This document shows, one piece after another, positions 9,301 through 20,580 of a stretch of DNA of 64,000 nucleotides. Under the pieces are notes generated by a model. That model was given only the letters and a program-made list of their open reading frames with translations, had not been told where the DNA came from and did not search any database. Each line of letters starts with the position of its first letter. Position 1 is the stretch's first letter. Both the position numbers and the translations under genes were made by a program. Source of the DNA: Bugula neritina (lineage: Eukaryota; Bryozoa; Gymnolaemata; Cheilostomatida; Bugulidae); the NCBI GenBank assembly GCA_964035545.1, contig OZ037769.1, positions 15,623,133 through 15,687,132 on the forward strand. Reading direction: 5' to 3'.

Positions 9301-10826
9301 CAAATAACCTTGATGTCACCTGTGGGAGAACGTTATATGGTTGCTTAGAAATTTCCCTCTCAAGACTTCTGTAGGGTATAACTGCAAGAGAAAGATAGCA
9401 TGCAGGTAGAAATATATTATTCATATAATACATGTAGCCTCTACTGTTAAGACTATAAATTAATCTATTATTTTCATATAATACATTTTAATGTAAATTA
9501 AATTTGGCCTGTTTTTTATTATAAGCATGCATGAAGTGGGGGTTACGGTTTTTGTTCTGAACATTAATGGCAAGTGTTTTACTATTCCTCTCATAACTGA
9601 GTAAATAGCTTCATGCAGCTATTTAAATGTACTTTGAATTATAAAAGTTTCAGAATGTAAATCAACTATTAGATTGTGTATAAGCGCACCTGTTAGTTCT
9701 ATATCAAACTCAAACTTTTTCTTAGAGTGCAGAGTGATTGTAAAATTGTCTCCTTCATAATAGGCTATGGTGAAAATCTCCCCTTCATCTTTCTCGCACA
9801 GCCATGTGTAGAAACCAATGTAAATGTACGCATCAGTGCAATCTGCAACTTTTTTTCCTTGGACTTCAAACGTATTTACCGTATATTGGACGAACACAGG
9901 GTAGTCTACGTTCTTCACAGTAATCTGACAGTTTATACTATCTCCCTTCAAATTAATGACAGCTTCCGTGACATTGCTATAACTCTTCCCGGCAGCACAT
10001 TCTAGCTCTACAGTAAAGACACAACTCTACACAGCACAGCAATGTAACTGTGAGGAAAGTGAGAAAAGTGCAATAACACTGTCAATATATAACTGTGATA
10101 AAGGAGGGGAATAAAGGTATAGCAGTTGACAGCAGAATGCGGCAGCCAATGATTGCGGAAGAAGAAAATTAGTAGAATTACAATAGGAAAGTCTCCAATG
10201 TATCAAAGCTAAATTACCCTAAGTTTATAAACTAGAAGGTACACTATATAATTTAATATACCAGTAATCTAAGGGGTAAGGAAACACAAATCCTGTAACT
10301 AGTTGTTACAGTAGAGATTCAACTTTCTCCAATCTCAAATTCCGGCTTTAAAAAGTTTTTTCACTTTGGCTATTCAGGTAAAAGTTTGGGTCTACGAATC
10401 ATGAAATCATCGTTCACCAAAAATAATCACCGTGCACCACAAACTAGCAGCATGTTATATGCAATACGAAAAAACTTCACTGTCAGTTTATTAACACAGA
10501 AATATACTGTATCTATATAATCGGATTGTTCTATAAGCAGCGTTGAGTTAAGAGTGAATAAGTGCAGTATAGTTTGGACTTTGCAAGTTTAGAGTTAGGG
10601 GACCTCTAACTTGGCGCTGCTTATAGAACCACGCTATATACTCAGACTAACAGCTCATGGCATGCAAAGCAGACCCCAAGTCTTCAATACTAAAATGGAC
10701 TGAAGGATTACATTACATATTGGGGCTTGTAGTATAATATATATTTACTATACCTGTCTCTCCTCTAACTGTAGTCTGAAGTAAGCTGATCCATAGTCCT
10801 AGAACAACATACAAGAAGATGACCAT
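4946..10826 (-). CDS. CUB-CUB-mucin-TM receptor with poly-tyrosine ITAM-like tail
   Basis: Seven exons were assembled by hand: 10826-10754, 10007-9690, 9381-8995, 8887-8600, 8290-8182, 7908-7844 and 5661-4946. All junctions are AG/GT and all phases agree, giving 1956 nt, 651 residues. Order: signal peptide (1-22), CUB-like domain 1 (25-130), CUB-like domain 2 (131-259), Ser/Thr-rich stalk with TTTSEPV repeats (260-355), membrane segment (about 365-388), basic KLKKRRK stop-transfer (392-399), then an acidic tail to 651. The tail has many tyrosine motifs: YDCI, YSVI, YHTL, YHMV, YVNP, YLNA, YTNG, and a C-terminal YYEI-x12-YGEI that fits an ITAM (YxxI/L-x6-12-YxxI/L). Such tails recruit SH2 proteins after phosphorylation (established knowledge). 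A phagocytic or immune-type signalling receptor is inferred; the exact architecture was not recognised. A PLE and a minisatellite sit in the last intron. Confidence 0.8.
5662..6300 (-). other. Receptor intron 6, proximal part
   Basis: AT-rich intron sequence without a further exon; phase analysis needs none here. Confidence 0.5.
6303..6356. repeat. (TA)n microsatellite
   Basis: Uninterrupted TA dinucleotide tract flanking the PLE fragment on its left. Confidence 0.95.
6487..6531 (-). ncRNA. Hammerhead ribozyme, type I, in PLE-A
   Basis: On the minus strand: CTGAGGA (6527-6521) fits the CUGANGA core, helix II is GTGCAG/CTGCAC with loop TTTA, then GAAA (6504-6501), a short helix III (AC/GT closing TATATA), cleavage triplet GTC (6493-6491), and helix I formed by ACAC (6531-6528) with GTGT (6490-6487). 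All core bases are present. Ribozymes of this type are known from PLE pseudo-LTRs. Confidence 0.8.
6769..7157 (-). pseudogene. PLE-A GIY-YIG endonuclease fragment
   Basis: The open frame encodes KCLTKCIIYQATVT, QTYVGTSETEFKTRFYNHKS, a KRCNLCLWEKYFI segment and STCRHARKHYLGN, the C-terminal GIY-YIG endonuclease of Penelope-like retroelements. It is cut at 7157 by the junction with the inverted terminal repeat, so the linker and reverse transcriptase are absent. It is homologous to, but clearly different from, the PLE at 38.7-41.3 kb. Confidence 0.8.
7262..7857. repeat. 24-bp minisatellite made of exon-6 end plus splice donor
   Basis: About 24 units of 24 bp, each carrying CACCCACCTCCATACTGATA on the plus strand. 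On the minus strand each unit reads TATCAGTATGGAG|GTGGGT, identical to the 3' end and 5' splice site of receptor exon 6. A variant unit near 7466 has GTGAGC, a stronger donor. The unit is 24 bp, so use of a different donor would add eight residues (GGCVYQYG-like) in frame. Confidence 0.85.
7844..7908 (-). CDS. Receptor exon 6: basic juxtamembrane
   Basis: 65 nt, phase 2 in and 1 out, which is exactly what links exon 5 to exon 7; without it the frame hits a stop. Acceptor ATGTTCTAG, donor GGAG|GTGGGT. It encodes KLKKRRKGSQPPETVNNYQY then G, a stop-transfer and juxtamembrane segment. Its 3' end (TATCAGTATGGAG) plus donor is the start of the minisatellite at 7262-7857. Confidence 0.7.
8182..8290 (-). 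CDS. Receptor exon 5: transmembrane segment
   Basis: 109 nt, phase 1 in and 2 out, acceptor TTTGATTGTAG and donor GTTAGT. It encodes about 24 hydrophobic residues (LTIGLSVGVAVLGVVLIVGV and onward to LVIL) followed by YRR, a single-pass membrane anchor with positive charges on the inner side. Confidence 0.8.
8300..8580 (-). other. Receptor intron 4
   Basis: Short AT-rich intron between stalk and membrane exons; nothing else seen. Confidence 0.6.
8600..8887 (-). CDS. Receptor exon 4: Ser/Thr-rich mucin-like stalk
   Basis: 288 nt, phase 1-1, acceptor GACAATTTCAG and donor GTGAGC. It encodes three N-glycosylation sites (NNS, NCS, NAT) and about seven tandem TTTSEPV heptads from a 21-bp minisatellite at 8686-8829, then an acidic region. 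It is likely an O-glycosylated spacer whose length may vary between alleles. Confidence 0.75.
8686..8829. repeat. Coding 21-bp minisatellite
   Basis: About seven copies of a 21-bp unit beginning GGTTCACTGGTTGTGG; the length is a multiple of three, so changes in copy number keep the receptor frame. Confidence 0.85.
8995..9381 (-). CDS. Receptor exon 3: CUB domain 2
   Basis: 387 nt, phase 1-1, acceptor CTTTCTCTTGCAG and donor GTAAGTATT. It contains GYIFSHPEHP, HYNYSLTL, LVIAVDG, SSITFSW and YGFHFLY in the order expected of CUB (G-I-SP-YP, I-DG, SS-L-F-S, GF-Y). N-glycosylation sites are NYS and NQS. Confidence 0.75.
9690..10007 (-). CDS. Receptor exon 2: CUB-like domain 1
   Basis: 318 nt, phase 1 at both ends, acceptor TTTACTGTAG and donor GTGCGC (weak). 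It encodes a beta-strand-rich domain with four cysteines (LEC, INC, ADC, WLC) and two N-glycosylation sites (NVT, NFT). Cys spacing and hydrophobic pattern resemble a CUB domain. The symmetrical 1-1 phase is typical of shuffled extracellular modules. Confidence 0.65.
10008..10753 (-). other. Receptor intron 1
   Basis: No further exon seen. A competing acceptor (TTCCTCACAG at about 10044) would lead to a stop codon, supporting the acceptor used at 10008. Confidence 0.5.
10754..10826 (-). CDS. Receptor exon 1: signal peptide
   Basis: Starts at ATG 10826 and encodes MVIFLYVVLGLWISLLQTT followed by VRGET, a typical signal peptide. The donor GTATAG follows at 10753; the exon ends in phase 1 and joins exon 2 to give Glu. 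Confidence 0.7.
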
Positions 10827-11130
10827 GTTGACACTGCATACACGTCCCCAGGTGCTGTTCCGTCACTCAGGAAGTAGGTGTGAGAATGAGGCAACGAGCG
10901 AGCGAAGCACATGATTATTAGAGTCAAGGCTATTCAGAATTGAGTAAATTGTGAACAATAGGGTATATTCACATTGTTCATTATTCTATTTATGTATCTT
11001 TTCTATTCACTCCTATTAAATAACTTAGTATTGACATAAACTACTTTCCCTGTATGTATGTAGGTTTACTTTTACATTCCAAGTTTGAATATCATGTATT
11101 ACAGAGCTTAGCTTAACGATCTGAAGCATT

Positions 11131-11508
11131 ATATAATATGCTATAATATGCAGTGCTATAATATGCAGTGCTATAATATGCAGTGCTATAATGTGCAGTG
11201 CTACAATATGCAGTGCTACAATATGCAGTGCTACAATATGCAGTGCTACAATATGCAGTGCTACAATATGCAGTGCTACAATATGCAGTGCTATAATATG
11301 CAGTGCTACAATACGCAGTGCTATACCATGCAGTGCTATAATACGCAGTGCTATACCATGCAGTGCTATACCATGCAGTGCTATAATACGCAGTGCTATA
11401 CCATGCAGTGCTATACCATGCAGTGCTATACCATGCAGTGCTATAGTATGCAGTGCTATACCATGTAGTGCTATAATAGGCAGAGCTATAATGTGCAGTG
11501 CTATAATA
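11131..11508. repeat. 15-bp minisatellite
   Basis: About 25 copies of a unit close to ATGCAGTGCTATAAT, with a second variant (ATACCATGCAGTGCT). Because the unit is five codons long, long open frames arise on both strands; they are not genes. Confidence 0.95.
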
Positions 11509-11599
11509 GTGAAAAGAATAAACAGTAATAATTATGGTATCAAAACAGATAGTTGCAGCTGAGTTTGCTAATTGCAAGTTGACCACCTAAAACTATACA

Positions 11600-12520
11600 G
11601 CTAATCTAATTGTCTGCAATGATTCGAAGTTGCGCTCTCTTAGAACAAAACTTGTAATAATGAGAGAGTAACTCCAATTTATAAATGTTTTACTTCACAT
11701 TGGACCATAAAAGTATGAAACTTTCAGAGATTATTTTCATATATATTAAAGTGACGTCACATCGTTTGTGAAGACGACTAGTGAGAAGGCACATGAGAAA
11801 TAACTCCCTAAAACTCTTGAGCAGATTTCACCATTGTAGAAGGAATTATTCTACAACTTAAAACAGAAAGGGAAGCTCTATAATTGAAATTTGAAACTTT
11901 CCTAGAACTTGATTCTAACATCTATAGGACATGTTTGATGTGTTGCTTCACACTAGTATAATATAGCCCAATTACTATTTGGAAATTAAAATTAGTTGTA
12001 GGTATGATGAAATTTTTTTTTAATAGCTATTTAAGAATGCAGCTTGTATGCTTTAACATTATAATATGCTCAATTATAAATGCGATGCCCTCACATTATT
12101 TACAGTTGAGATTGGTGTTTAGGGTATATAATAATACTTCTGGCAAAGTTAAGTCTGGCCTAGTAGTAGGGTTTGAATTTACAAACTTAGCTATAAGTGT
12201 GTTATGCAAGGCAAGTGTTCCTATAAGTTTCTGTCTTATTATATCCACTCCTCACTGTAATCACTATATGACAAAACTCTAATTAGCTTGTAGCACAGGA
12301 TGGTACATCTATAGACATAAATGAGGACATTATTAGCATTTGAATTATCCCTAGAGCACCTCATTGGGCCTCTTTACCACTTCAAACTCCAAAAGTTCTC
12401 TTTGTTATTATATAGAAACTACTTTTCTAATGAATTCCTTCAATTCTCTACTCTTCGATTCAAGACAAAGAGTTATTATCCTTCACTATTTTAATTAATA
12501 TAGTTTTTATTTGTATTAGG
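11600..12520. other. Non-coding stretch
   Basis: AT-rich, with no splice-bounded ORF that convinced me. Confidence 0.4.
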
Positions 12521-12529
12521 CATACTATA

Positions 12530-12606
12530 TATAATATAATATATATATATATACACACATATATATCAAAATATATATTAAATATATACTTAATATGTAT
12601 ATATAT

Positions 12607-12675
<69 letters not shown>

Positions 12676-12693
12676 TTATATAGTGTATATATA

Positions 12694-12759
<66 letters not shown>

Positions 12760-12840
12760 TATATAGTGTATATATCATGTATATATTTAATGTATATATA
12801 CATATGTATCTACATTATATACATACTATATAAATCAGAT
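12530..12840. repeat. (TA)n complex microsatellite
   Basis: Long TA tract interrupted by TATAGTGTATA motifs. Confidence 0.95.
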
Positions 12841-13787
12841 GACTAATTATGTCCCAACAGGTATTCTTAAATAGCTATTCTCTATAACTTTCTGCAATAT
12901 GATTGGCTCCCTCTGCATACCGAGGAAGAAGGAAATGGTCAGACAAGTCAAGCAATCAGACTGAAGACTCCGGGACAAATCATCTCCACCTTTTGGCATC
13001 GTCTTTTGAGGTTGACATTCTAATTAGATATTTTATAACAACCAGGTATTTGTAACAATCAGGTATTTGTAAAAAGAAATTGAAACTGAAAGTTACCTTT
13101 TTAAATCAGTTTTAGGAAATATGTGCTTCAAATACATTAATTCGTTTTTTATATTTTTCCAATAAATGAAATACATAATATTATATGTTTTGGGTACAAC
13201 TTTTAAAGAGCTATAAGTTTTTATCTCAAACAGAAATTTTTTGTTTCTAAAAATAAATTCAACTTCTGATATCAAGTAAACTGAAATAAAATGATAGCTT
13301 TAAATTACTCAATAGATGGAAAAATATAGCATGCCTTATTGGAGTCTATTTCAAGAACACGCCTTGTGTGTCACGATTGATCCAATTTTATTATAAAAAC
13401 CTAGGCATTCCTTGACAGGTGCTACGGACATGCACATATTGATTATCATTTTGAAAAGTATCTCTCTTGGCATGTTGAGTCAATTTGCATACATTACTTA
13501 GAAATAAGGAAATGTAATTATCTATTATTAACAGCTTCTTCACTGCAAAAACTTGACTTGCATTGCCTAAGTTCTTTTTCTATAAACCTAAAAGCTTCAG
13601 GCTTTAGATAGGGAGCCTGTGTTACTCACCCTTTCTTGGTATTGGAAACAGTGAGATGGTTGCAAATAGTAGATTTGAGCAGTGAAATTGTAATATTTTA
13701 AAAGCTGTCCCTATGTCTTTATTATAATTTATTTAATAAACAAATATTACTTCATAAAAACCTATAAGCTGTACTTGTAAAACTTTT
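12841..13787. other. Non-coding stretch
   Basis: No gene recognised. A small direct repeat CAGGTATTTGTAA occurs near 13042-13070. Confidence 0.4.
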
Positions 13788-13864
13788 GCCTCTACTGGGA
13801 TTCGAACCCGAGACCACTGGCTTGCAAGCTAACCGTTAACCACTAACCATTACACCACAGAGGC
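13788..13864 (-). repeat. tRNA-like repeat, copy 3
   Basis: Minus strand: GCCTCTGTGGTGTAATGGTT (A box), CTTGCAAGCC, then GGGTTCGAATCCC (perfect B box) and AGAGGC. The acceptor ends pair, but an extra insertion in the D-arm region (GGTTAACGGTTAG) and a mismatched anticodon stem argue against a functional tRNA. Confidence 0.6.
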
Positions 13865-16690
13865 TACGGGATTTCTAACAGTATCATAACCATTTATATA
13901 TAGAAGAAGAAAGTAAAATACTTGTGCTGATAATATCTTTGAAATACAAAAGTATGTGTTGGAATGATAATCATAATTATGTCTGTGAGTTTGGACTGAG
14001 ATTCTTGAAGAAGAAATAAAATATAACAAAACCATGATTTAGTAAAACCTAAAGCCAAATAATTATGTAGTGAACGAGTAAACAGGAAAGGGTGTGGCTG
14101 CAGCGCACCGGCAGCTATCAATGTATGCTAACATGAAAAGACAACTTCATCAAAATCAAATGTTAAATGCATCATTAGCTATACACGCCTTGAATTCACA
14201 TCTTCAAAGTCACTGCAGCTGTAAAGCCACTAGATGTAAAAATGTTACTTTTTGAAGTCATATTTGGCAGTGAATGTGTGTCACATTGTAATAACAGGCT
14301 TTTCAGGGAAATATAATTTTTTAGTTGTTATAGAAACGAATTATTTTGGGCTATTAGCAAAAGTTGGTCAGAGTTGAATATTTTGAGGTGATAAATGGTT
14401 AGAAATTTAAATTTAGTAATGAATATAAATTATTGCGTTTCCTCATTTTTATTATCATCGCTTGTTAGATTTTTTTGCGAATTTTGTAGGCTAACTATGA
14501 CATAACCTACCTTATAAGGAAAATACGCCTTATTAGGAATTATTAATATTACATCTTTCTTGCATGTGATACTTTTTGTAAAATTAAAAGGTATTTTTCG
14601 CCATTATTTATAAAAACTGTTTATTTAATAAAATAAACAAGACTAATTTAAAAAAGCTAACTTAACTGCCTACAACTTATGTTTCCAATTGATTCAAATA
14701 AACTAGGCTATACCTACCTATACTTGCGTTGTTATTAGAATTAGATAGCCTTTGTCCATTCATTGGCAGCAACCTTTCATGCACGGATACTAGTAAATCC
14801 AAGCTTTCAAATCACACTTATAGTTTCAGCTTGAAATAGTTAGTTTATTTCAGTGTTTTATTTGTATTGTTGTTATTTGATATTTTCTTTTATTTTGTTT
14901 CTTGTGTGATTTTATCATGTATTTTCTTGGCAATTAATATTTAATTGTATATGCTGAAATAACAGTACAGTGATGAAATACCTTTTCACTTTTCTAATTG
15001 CGATAAAATAAAGCAAAAATTATATCAAATGTTTTAATCTCAATTGCATCTATTTTTAAGTAATTTCAAAATCCTGCTTCGTAATTAACCAGGAAACCGT
15101 GACACATCTTATCATGTTTTATCAGCTTATAACTGTATTCGTTCAACTTTCTATAACGACAACGAAGATAACATAAAACTAACTCTGAATGTACAAATAG
15201 TTTGATGACATACACAACCATAAGTAAAATGAAGACAGAAAATATAATGAAATTAAAAACTTGAAACATAGTAAAAAATATAAAATCAGTATGTAAATAA
15301 AAAATACCTGTCAAGCAGGTTTTTTGGAGCTATAGTTAAGTTATAACCTGTCAATAATAATCGATAGGAATATCAATAATTAATGCATTTTGTCAACAAA
15401 ATTGGCTAAACTTCTAACCTATAGCTATAAATCTGCTTCCATGTCATTTAAATAAAGCCCAGCACAACATACTTTCTACTCCAGATTGTCAGATATAAGT
15501 TATTGCACCTCATCAGTGCTTTATCTTATCCTAGATTGCCAAGTTTCCCAGGCTATAAATAGATAGCAGATAACTCCCACTGAGTTCAGCAAACATCTTC
15601 AGTGTGAAGTTAGGTGAACTCTTTACAAGTAGTTAGCAAATAGCTGCATATAACAACTTTTACTGTTTACTGGCATAACTAATAAGTGTTAAACATGCTG
15701 ATGCTTTAATAGAATCTATGTTGATGTGTTAAGATCGTGGAAATCTAATAAAACCAACTCTTGTAGCAGTGAGTGAACTCCTATGTTAAACTCCCCTTCT
15801 TTCTAAGGTTGACTAAATAAAGGCTCAGTCTATGCGCTGTTAAGAGAGTTGATGCTGCAAGAGCTCAAACCTAAATGTGTTACTTTTTATAATAACTGCT
15901 GCTTTTTAAACTTATAATTTGGAGTTTTCTTTTCCTGCATCTCACAATGCCTTTAAAGACTCTTTCTTGTAAATTATGCTAGACTTTCATGAATATAAAT
16001 GAAAACTTTCTCTGCATATACTTTCTGATTATGCAGTATATATCCAGTGCAGCAAAATTTTCAAGTTTAAAAACATTCTTTCAACACATATGTGCAGCTA
16101 CAGCCTTCAATAGCCAATCAGAAGGCCTGTCTTATCTCCCAAGTGATTTTGTAATATACCTAACATCTATTTTCTGATAATTGAGTTCATATATTTTTAC
16201 CAGCAGCTTCAATATTTTTGTTTATTTCTCCAGGTGTATAGCAGTGCACTAATTAGACTTGGCTGGTACATTATTAGTCAGCCTGCATGTAAAGCTTATA
16301 TAGCGTAACAGAATAGCTTTTGATATGCTAAAAATAACAGTGTGGTAAGTTGTGTATATCATCATAATAGATTACAATGGTGAGACATTAGCATGCATTT
16401 AGCTCATGTGGTGTGAATGGTACATGTGGACGTCCTGTAACTCTAAAGGGTGGAGAAAAACAGTTTCCTGTGATGTCAGAGTGACATCTTTGCACATTTA
16501 GCCTTATAATCTTTAACCTGGTCCCCAGTAAGGGGCATATATAAAACCAAACCAATGTTTACTGCTTAGACCAGCATGCAAGCTGTAGATTATCTGCTAT
16601 ATATGTTGCTTCACTATAGCTGATATTATTAGAACACATCACATGATGTAGAATGTTTTACCACTTATTCACTGTTTCCTGTGTGTAGGA
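13865..16690. other. Non-coding AT-rich stretch
   Basis: No domain, splice-bounded exon or repeat array supported. ORFs here are short and AT-rich. Confidence 0.4.
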
Positions 16691-16765
16691 GTAATTTCCT
16701 TGCAGTATGTCAGTGTAGCTTACTCAATTTTTTATATGCTGATTTGGAATTTATTTATGATTTCA

Positions 16766-16999
16766 GGTAAAAATGGCACTAGTAAAAATGGCACTAGTAA
16801 AAATGGCGCAAATGGAGAAGTAAGTAAAAGTGGCACACTGATGATAAATTTTGCCAAACTCCAAACTCAAACCCCCAACTATTCTAACCTAAACCCTGAT
16901 ATTGAAATGGTGCCATTTTTACCTACTTTGCTACTTGTGCCATTATTATACCTGTGTTATTACTACCTTTGCCATTTTTACCTGTGCCATTTTTTTACC
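16766..16999. repeat. Fold-back element of GTAAAAATGGCA repeats
   Basis: The left arm has repeated GGTAAAAATGGCACTAGTAA motifs; the right arm has their complements (TGCCATTTTTACCT, GTGCCATTTTTTTACC). The two arms can pair over a roughly 230-bp imperfect hairpin. It looks like a non-autonomous mobile element; the family was not recognised. Confidence 0.6.
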
Positions 17000-17039
17000 G
17001 GACACCTTTATTTACAGCCGAATAAATTGCATTGAATAT

Positions 17040-17200
17040 ATTAAATATATAAAACAATATAGTGTAATATACTGTGGAATACAGTATAAGATAGTATATA
17101 ATACAGATATAAAATAGTATAATACAGTATAATATAGTGTAATATACAACATAAGATAGCGTAATATAATGCAATATATTGTAATAGAGTGTTCAGGGCA
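17040..17200. repeat. Degenerate TATAGTGTAATA repeat
   Basis: Irregular repeats of TATAGTGTAATATA-like motifs. Confidence 0.6.
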
Positions 17201-17483
17201 AGATTTTGGGAAGCAAATATAAATAGATACTGTGGAATGGCTAAGCTATTCCTTAACTACTGTTTAATGTTAATTAGGCAATAATTTTGGCAACCAGGTG
17301 CCTATTTTACCAAAATATTGATTGCTATATTTAGAAATAGAAAGCCTCTTTCATTCTCCAACTGCAATTATATTCACTTTGATACAGAATCTGTATGTTT
17401 CATTTTCCAGCTACACAGTGCACATGTACTACTATATAGCCATCTCTGCATTTAAAATTGATTGATTCTGCATGATTACTTTA

Positions 17484-19031
17484 ACATTTTACTTTGTTCA
17501 ATAATGCATTAATAATATTGTATCAATAATAATGGGTATTTTTTATTAGGCATTAATCTTCCAACTTTAGTATTTTAATTTTCCATGTGCTGTTACTACA
17601 GCTTTCCTACCAATTGTTTTATCTCTCAATTTTTAAATATCACACGTAGATTCAGGTGAAGACGATTTCTATTAAACATGCTTGCAGCCTGCTTTGGCAT
17701 GGTATAGTTAAAGGTATTAGCAAGATGTAAAACAAGATTTAAATTATAATGTATAAATATTTGCTGCAGGCAACCTATGAGAGACGAGTTTGTAAAACAC
17801 ATGGAGATGTGAGGCAAAATGAAAATTAGACATCAAGCTATGTATATGCATACATCGCTTTCAAATGGCAAAATCAGCTAAAAGATTATCTGTTAGATAA
17901 TTTTATAAGTTCTAGTTCAGATTATATCTAAGTTTTGGAGCATATCAAGATTATGTTTTAAATTATGTGAACTCCAATCTGTTAGAGAGTCTCAATGTTA
18001 TAGTTATATCTATACTTGAGTTTTGATAAGCATGCATACTCAGACTATTTAAAGACAATTTACCATACAAACAATTGTTAGCAATGGTGAAGTATTATTA
18101 TATTAGCCAAATATGTATGAGTCATGTTGGTTTTTAAAAAAAATCACAAAAGAAGTCATGAACTCTACGTTTTCAAAATATAATTTATTTTTATGATAAC
18201 GAAGTTAACAAATAGCAACATTCCATTTTAGCATTTTGTGGCATAATTATAGAATTAAATTTAAATAATAAACTGCTTTTTCGAAACGAACCGGTACATT
18301 TAAGTACACTCTGGGTATAAGGTCAATGACTTGGGTTCTGTTGCCATTTTTTAATATTTCAAACAAAAAGTGCAGACAGAGAGGGAGATAAATTTTATAC
18401 GTGTTGTACTCGCTTGTCAAAGTGCATTCCAAACTGCTTACAGCCGCTTATTATAAAGTCCCTGCTAAATGATTGATTACTCAAAAGTTAAGAGAGATTT
18501 TAGATTTCTGTTTAAAATAGATGTCATTACCTTATTATTTGAACCCAGCTTGTACTAAATAATGAAATTTGAGAACATACTATAGGAAATTGTGATATTA
18601 ATGCAGGCCTAATGTTTAATATTATATACCTATACTTTTGTAATTTGACATTTAGGAACTGTATTAATATTGCATAATCATAGATATGTGGCTTAATTGA
18701 TCAAACCGATACTGATTTTTGTATTTATATAGGAAATACTTAACATTTAAATTGACTAAAAAATTAATTAACTACCTCAGTTGCAATGTTCAACAGTATA
18801 ATATATAATACAAATATAGCATCTAGCTAAAGCGTATGAATCATACATTTGCCTGTCTTAAGTATCAGCATGAGCTCAATCTCTGTTTTGTCCGTCTGTT
18901 GAATTTACTTTGACATATACTCACTTTCACTTGGTCAGTATGACTCACTTTCACTCCCTCACTCACTCTCACTTGGTCAGTCTGATTCACTCACTTTTAC
19001 TCACTCAGTTTGACTCATTTTGATTACATTG
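17484..19031. repeat. 1.55-kb tandem duplication, left copy
   Basis: Highly similar to 19032-20580 across its whole length (for example ACATTTTACTTTGTT at 17484 and 19032, offset 1548). It ends in a CACTTTCACTTGGTCAGT-rich stretch that separates the two copies. No protein was recognised; the 61-codon ORF on the minus strand (18247-18432) changes freely between copies. Confidence 0.9.
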
Positions 19032-20580
19032 ACATTTTACTTTGTTTAATAATGCATTAATAATATTGGATCTATAACAATGGGTAATGTTTAATAGGTA
19101 TTAATCTTCCAACTTTAGTATCTTGATTTTCCATGTGCTGTTACTGCAGCTTTCCTATCAATTGTTTTTATCTCTTGATTTTTAAATTATATCGCTCGTA
19201 GATTCAGGTGAAGACGATTTTTATTAAACATGCTTGCAGCCTGCTTTGGCATGGTAGTTAAAGGCACTAGCAAGATGTAAAACAAGATTTAAATTATAAT
19301 GAAAATATTTGCTGCAGGCAACCTATATGAGAGACCAGTTTGTAAAACACATGGAGATGTGGGAAAAAAAGAAAGTTAGACATCAAGCTATGCATATGCA
19401 TACATCACTTTTAAATGGCAAAATCAGCTAAAAGATTACCTGTTAAATAATTTAATAAGTTCTGGTTCAACTGAAAGTTGAGCTTTGGAGTAAATCAAAA
19501 AATTATGTTTTAAAATATGTGAGCTCCAATCAATATGAGAGTTTCAATGATATTATAGTTACATCTATACTTGAGTTTTGATAAGTGTGCATATTCGGAT
19601 TATTTAAAGACAATTTATTTACCATACAAACAATTGTTAGCAATGGTGAAGTATTATTATATTAGCCAAATATGTATGAGTCATGTTGGTTTTTAAAAAA
19701 ATCACAAAAGAAGTCATGAACTCTACGTTTTTCAAAATATTATTTATTTTTATGATAACGAAGTTAACAAATAACAACATTCCATTTTAGCATTTTGTGG
19801 TATAATTAGAATTAAGTCTAAATAATAAACTGCTTTTTCGGAACGAACCGGTACATTTAAGTACACTCTGAGTACAAGATCAATGACTTGTGTTTTGTTG
19901 CCATTTCTTAATATTTCAAACAAAAAGTGCAGACAGAGAGGGAGATAAATTTTATACGTGTTGTACTCGCTTGTCAAAATGCATTCCAAACTGCTTACAG
20001 CCGCTTATTATAAAGTCCCTGCTAAATGATTGATTACTCAAAAGTTAAGAGAGATTTTAGATTTCTGTTTAAAATAGATGTCATCACCTTATTAGTTGAA
20101 CCCAGCTTGTACTAAATAATGAAATTTGAGAACATACTATAGAAAAATGTGATATTAATGCAGGCCTAATGTTTAATATTATATACCTATACTTTTGTAA
20201 TTTGACATATATAGGAACTGTATTAATATTGCATAATCACAGATATGCCTACGTGACTTGATCGAACCAATATTGATTTTTAGATTTAGGAAATGCTTAA
20301 CATTTAAATTAACTAAAAAATTAAGTAACTACCTCAGTTGCAATGTTCAACAGTATAATGTAATACAAATATAGCATCTAGCTAGAACGTATCAATCATA
20401 CATTTGCCTGTCATAAGTATCAGCATGAGCTCAATCTCTGTTTTGTCAGTCTGTTGAATTTACTTTGACACATACTCACTTTCACTTGGTCAGTATGACT
20501 CACTTTCACTCCCTCACTCACTCTAACTTGGTCAGTCTGATTCACTTACGTTTACTCACTCAGTTTGACTCACTCCCTCA
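19032..20580. repeat. 1.55-kb tandem duplication, right copy
   Basis: Second copy of the unit at 17484-19031 with scattered substitutions and small indels. About 100 bases near 19985-20085, matching 18428-18528, are almost unchanged. Confidence 0.9.

Noticed and set aside
11113-11586. Repetitive ORFs on both strands over the 15-bp array
   Set aside because: The unit is a multiple of three, so open frames are automatic; no flanking coding sequence.
18247-18432. 61-codon minus-strand ORF conserved with 19750-19989
   Set aside because: Between the two duplicate copies most base changes alter the amino acid and flanks are at least as conserved; no sign of protein constraint.
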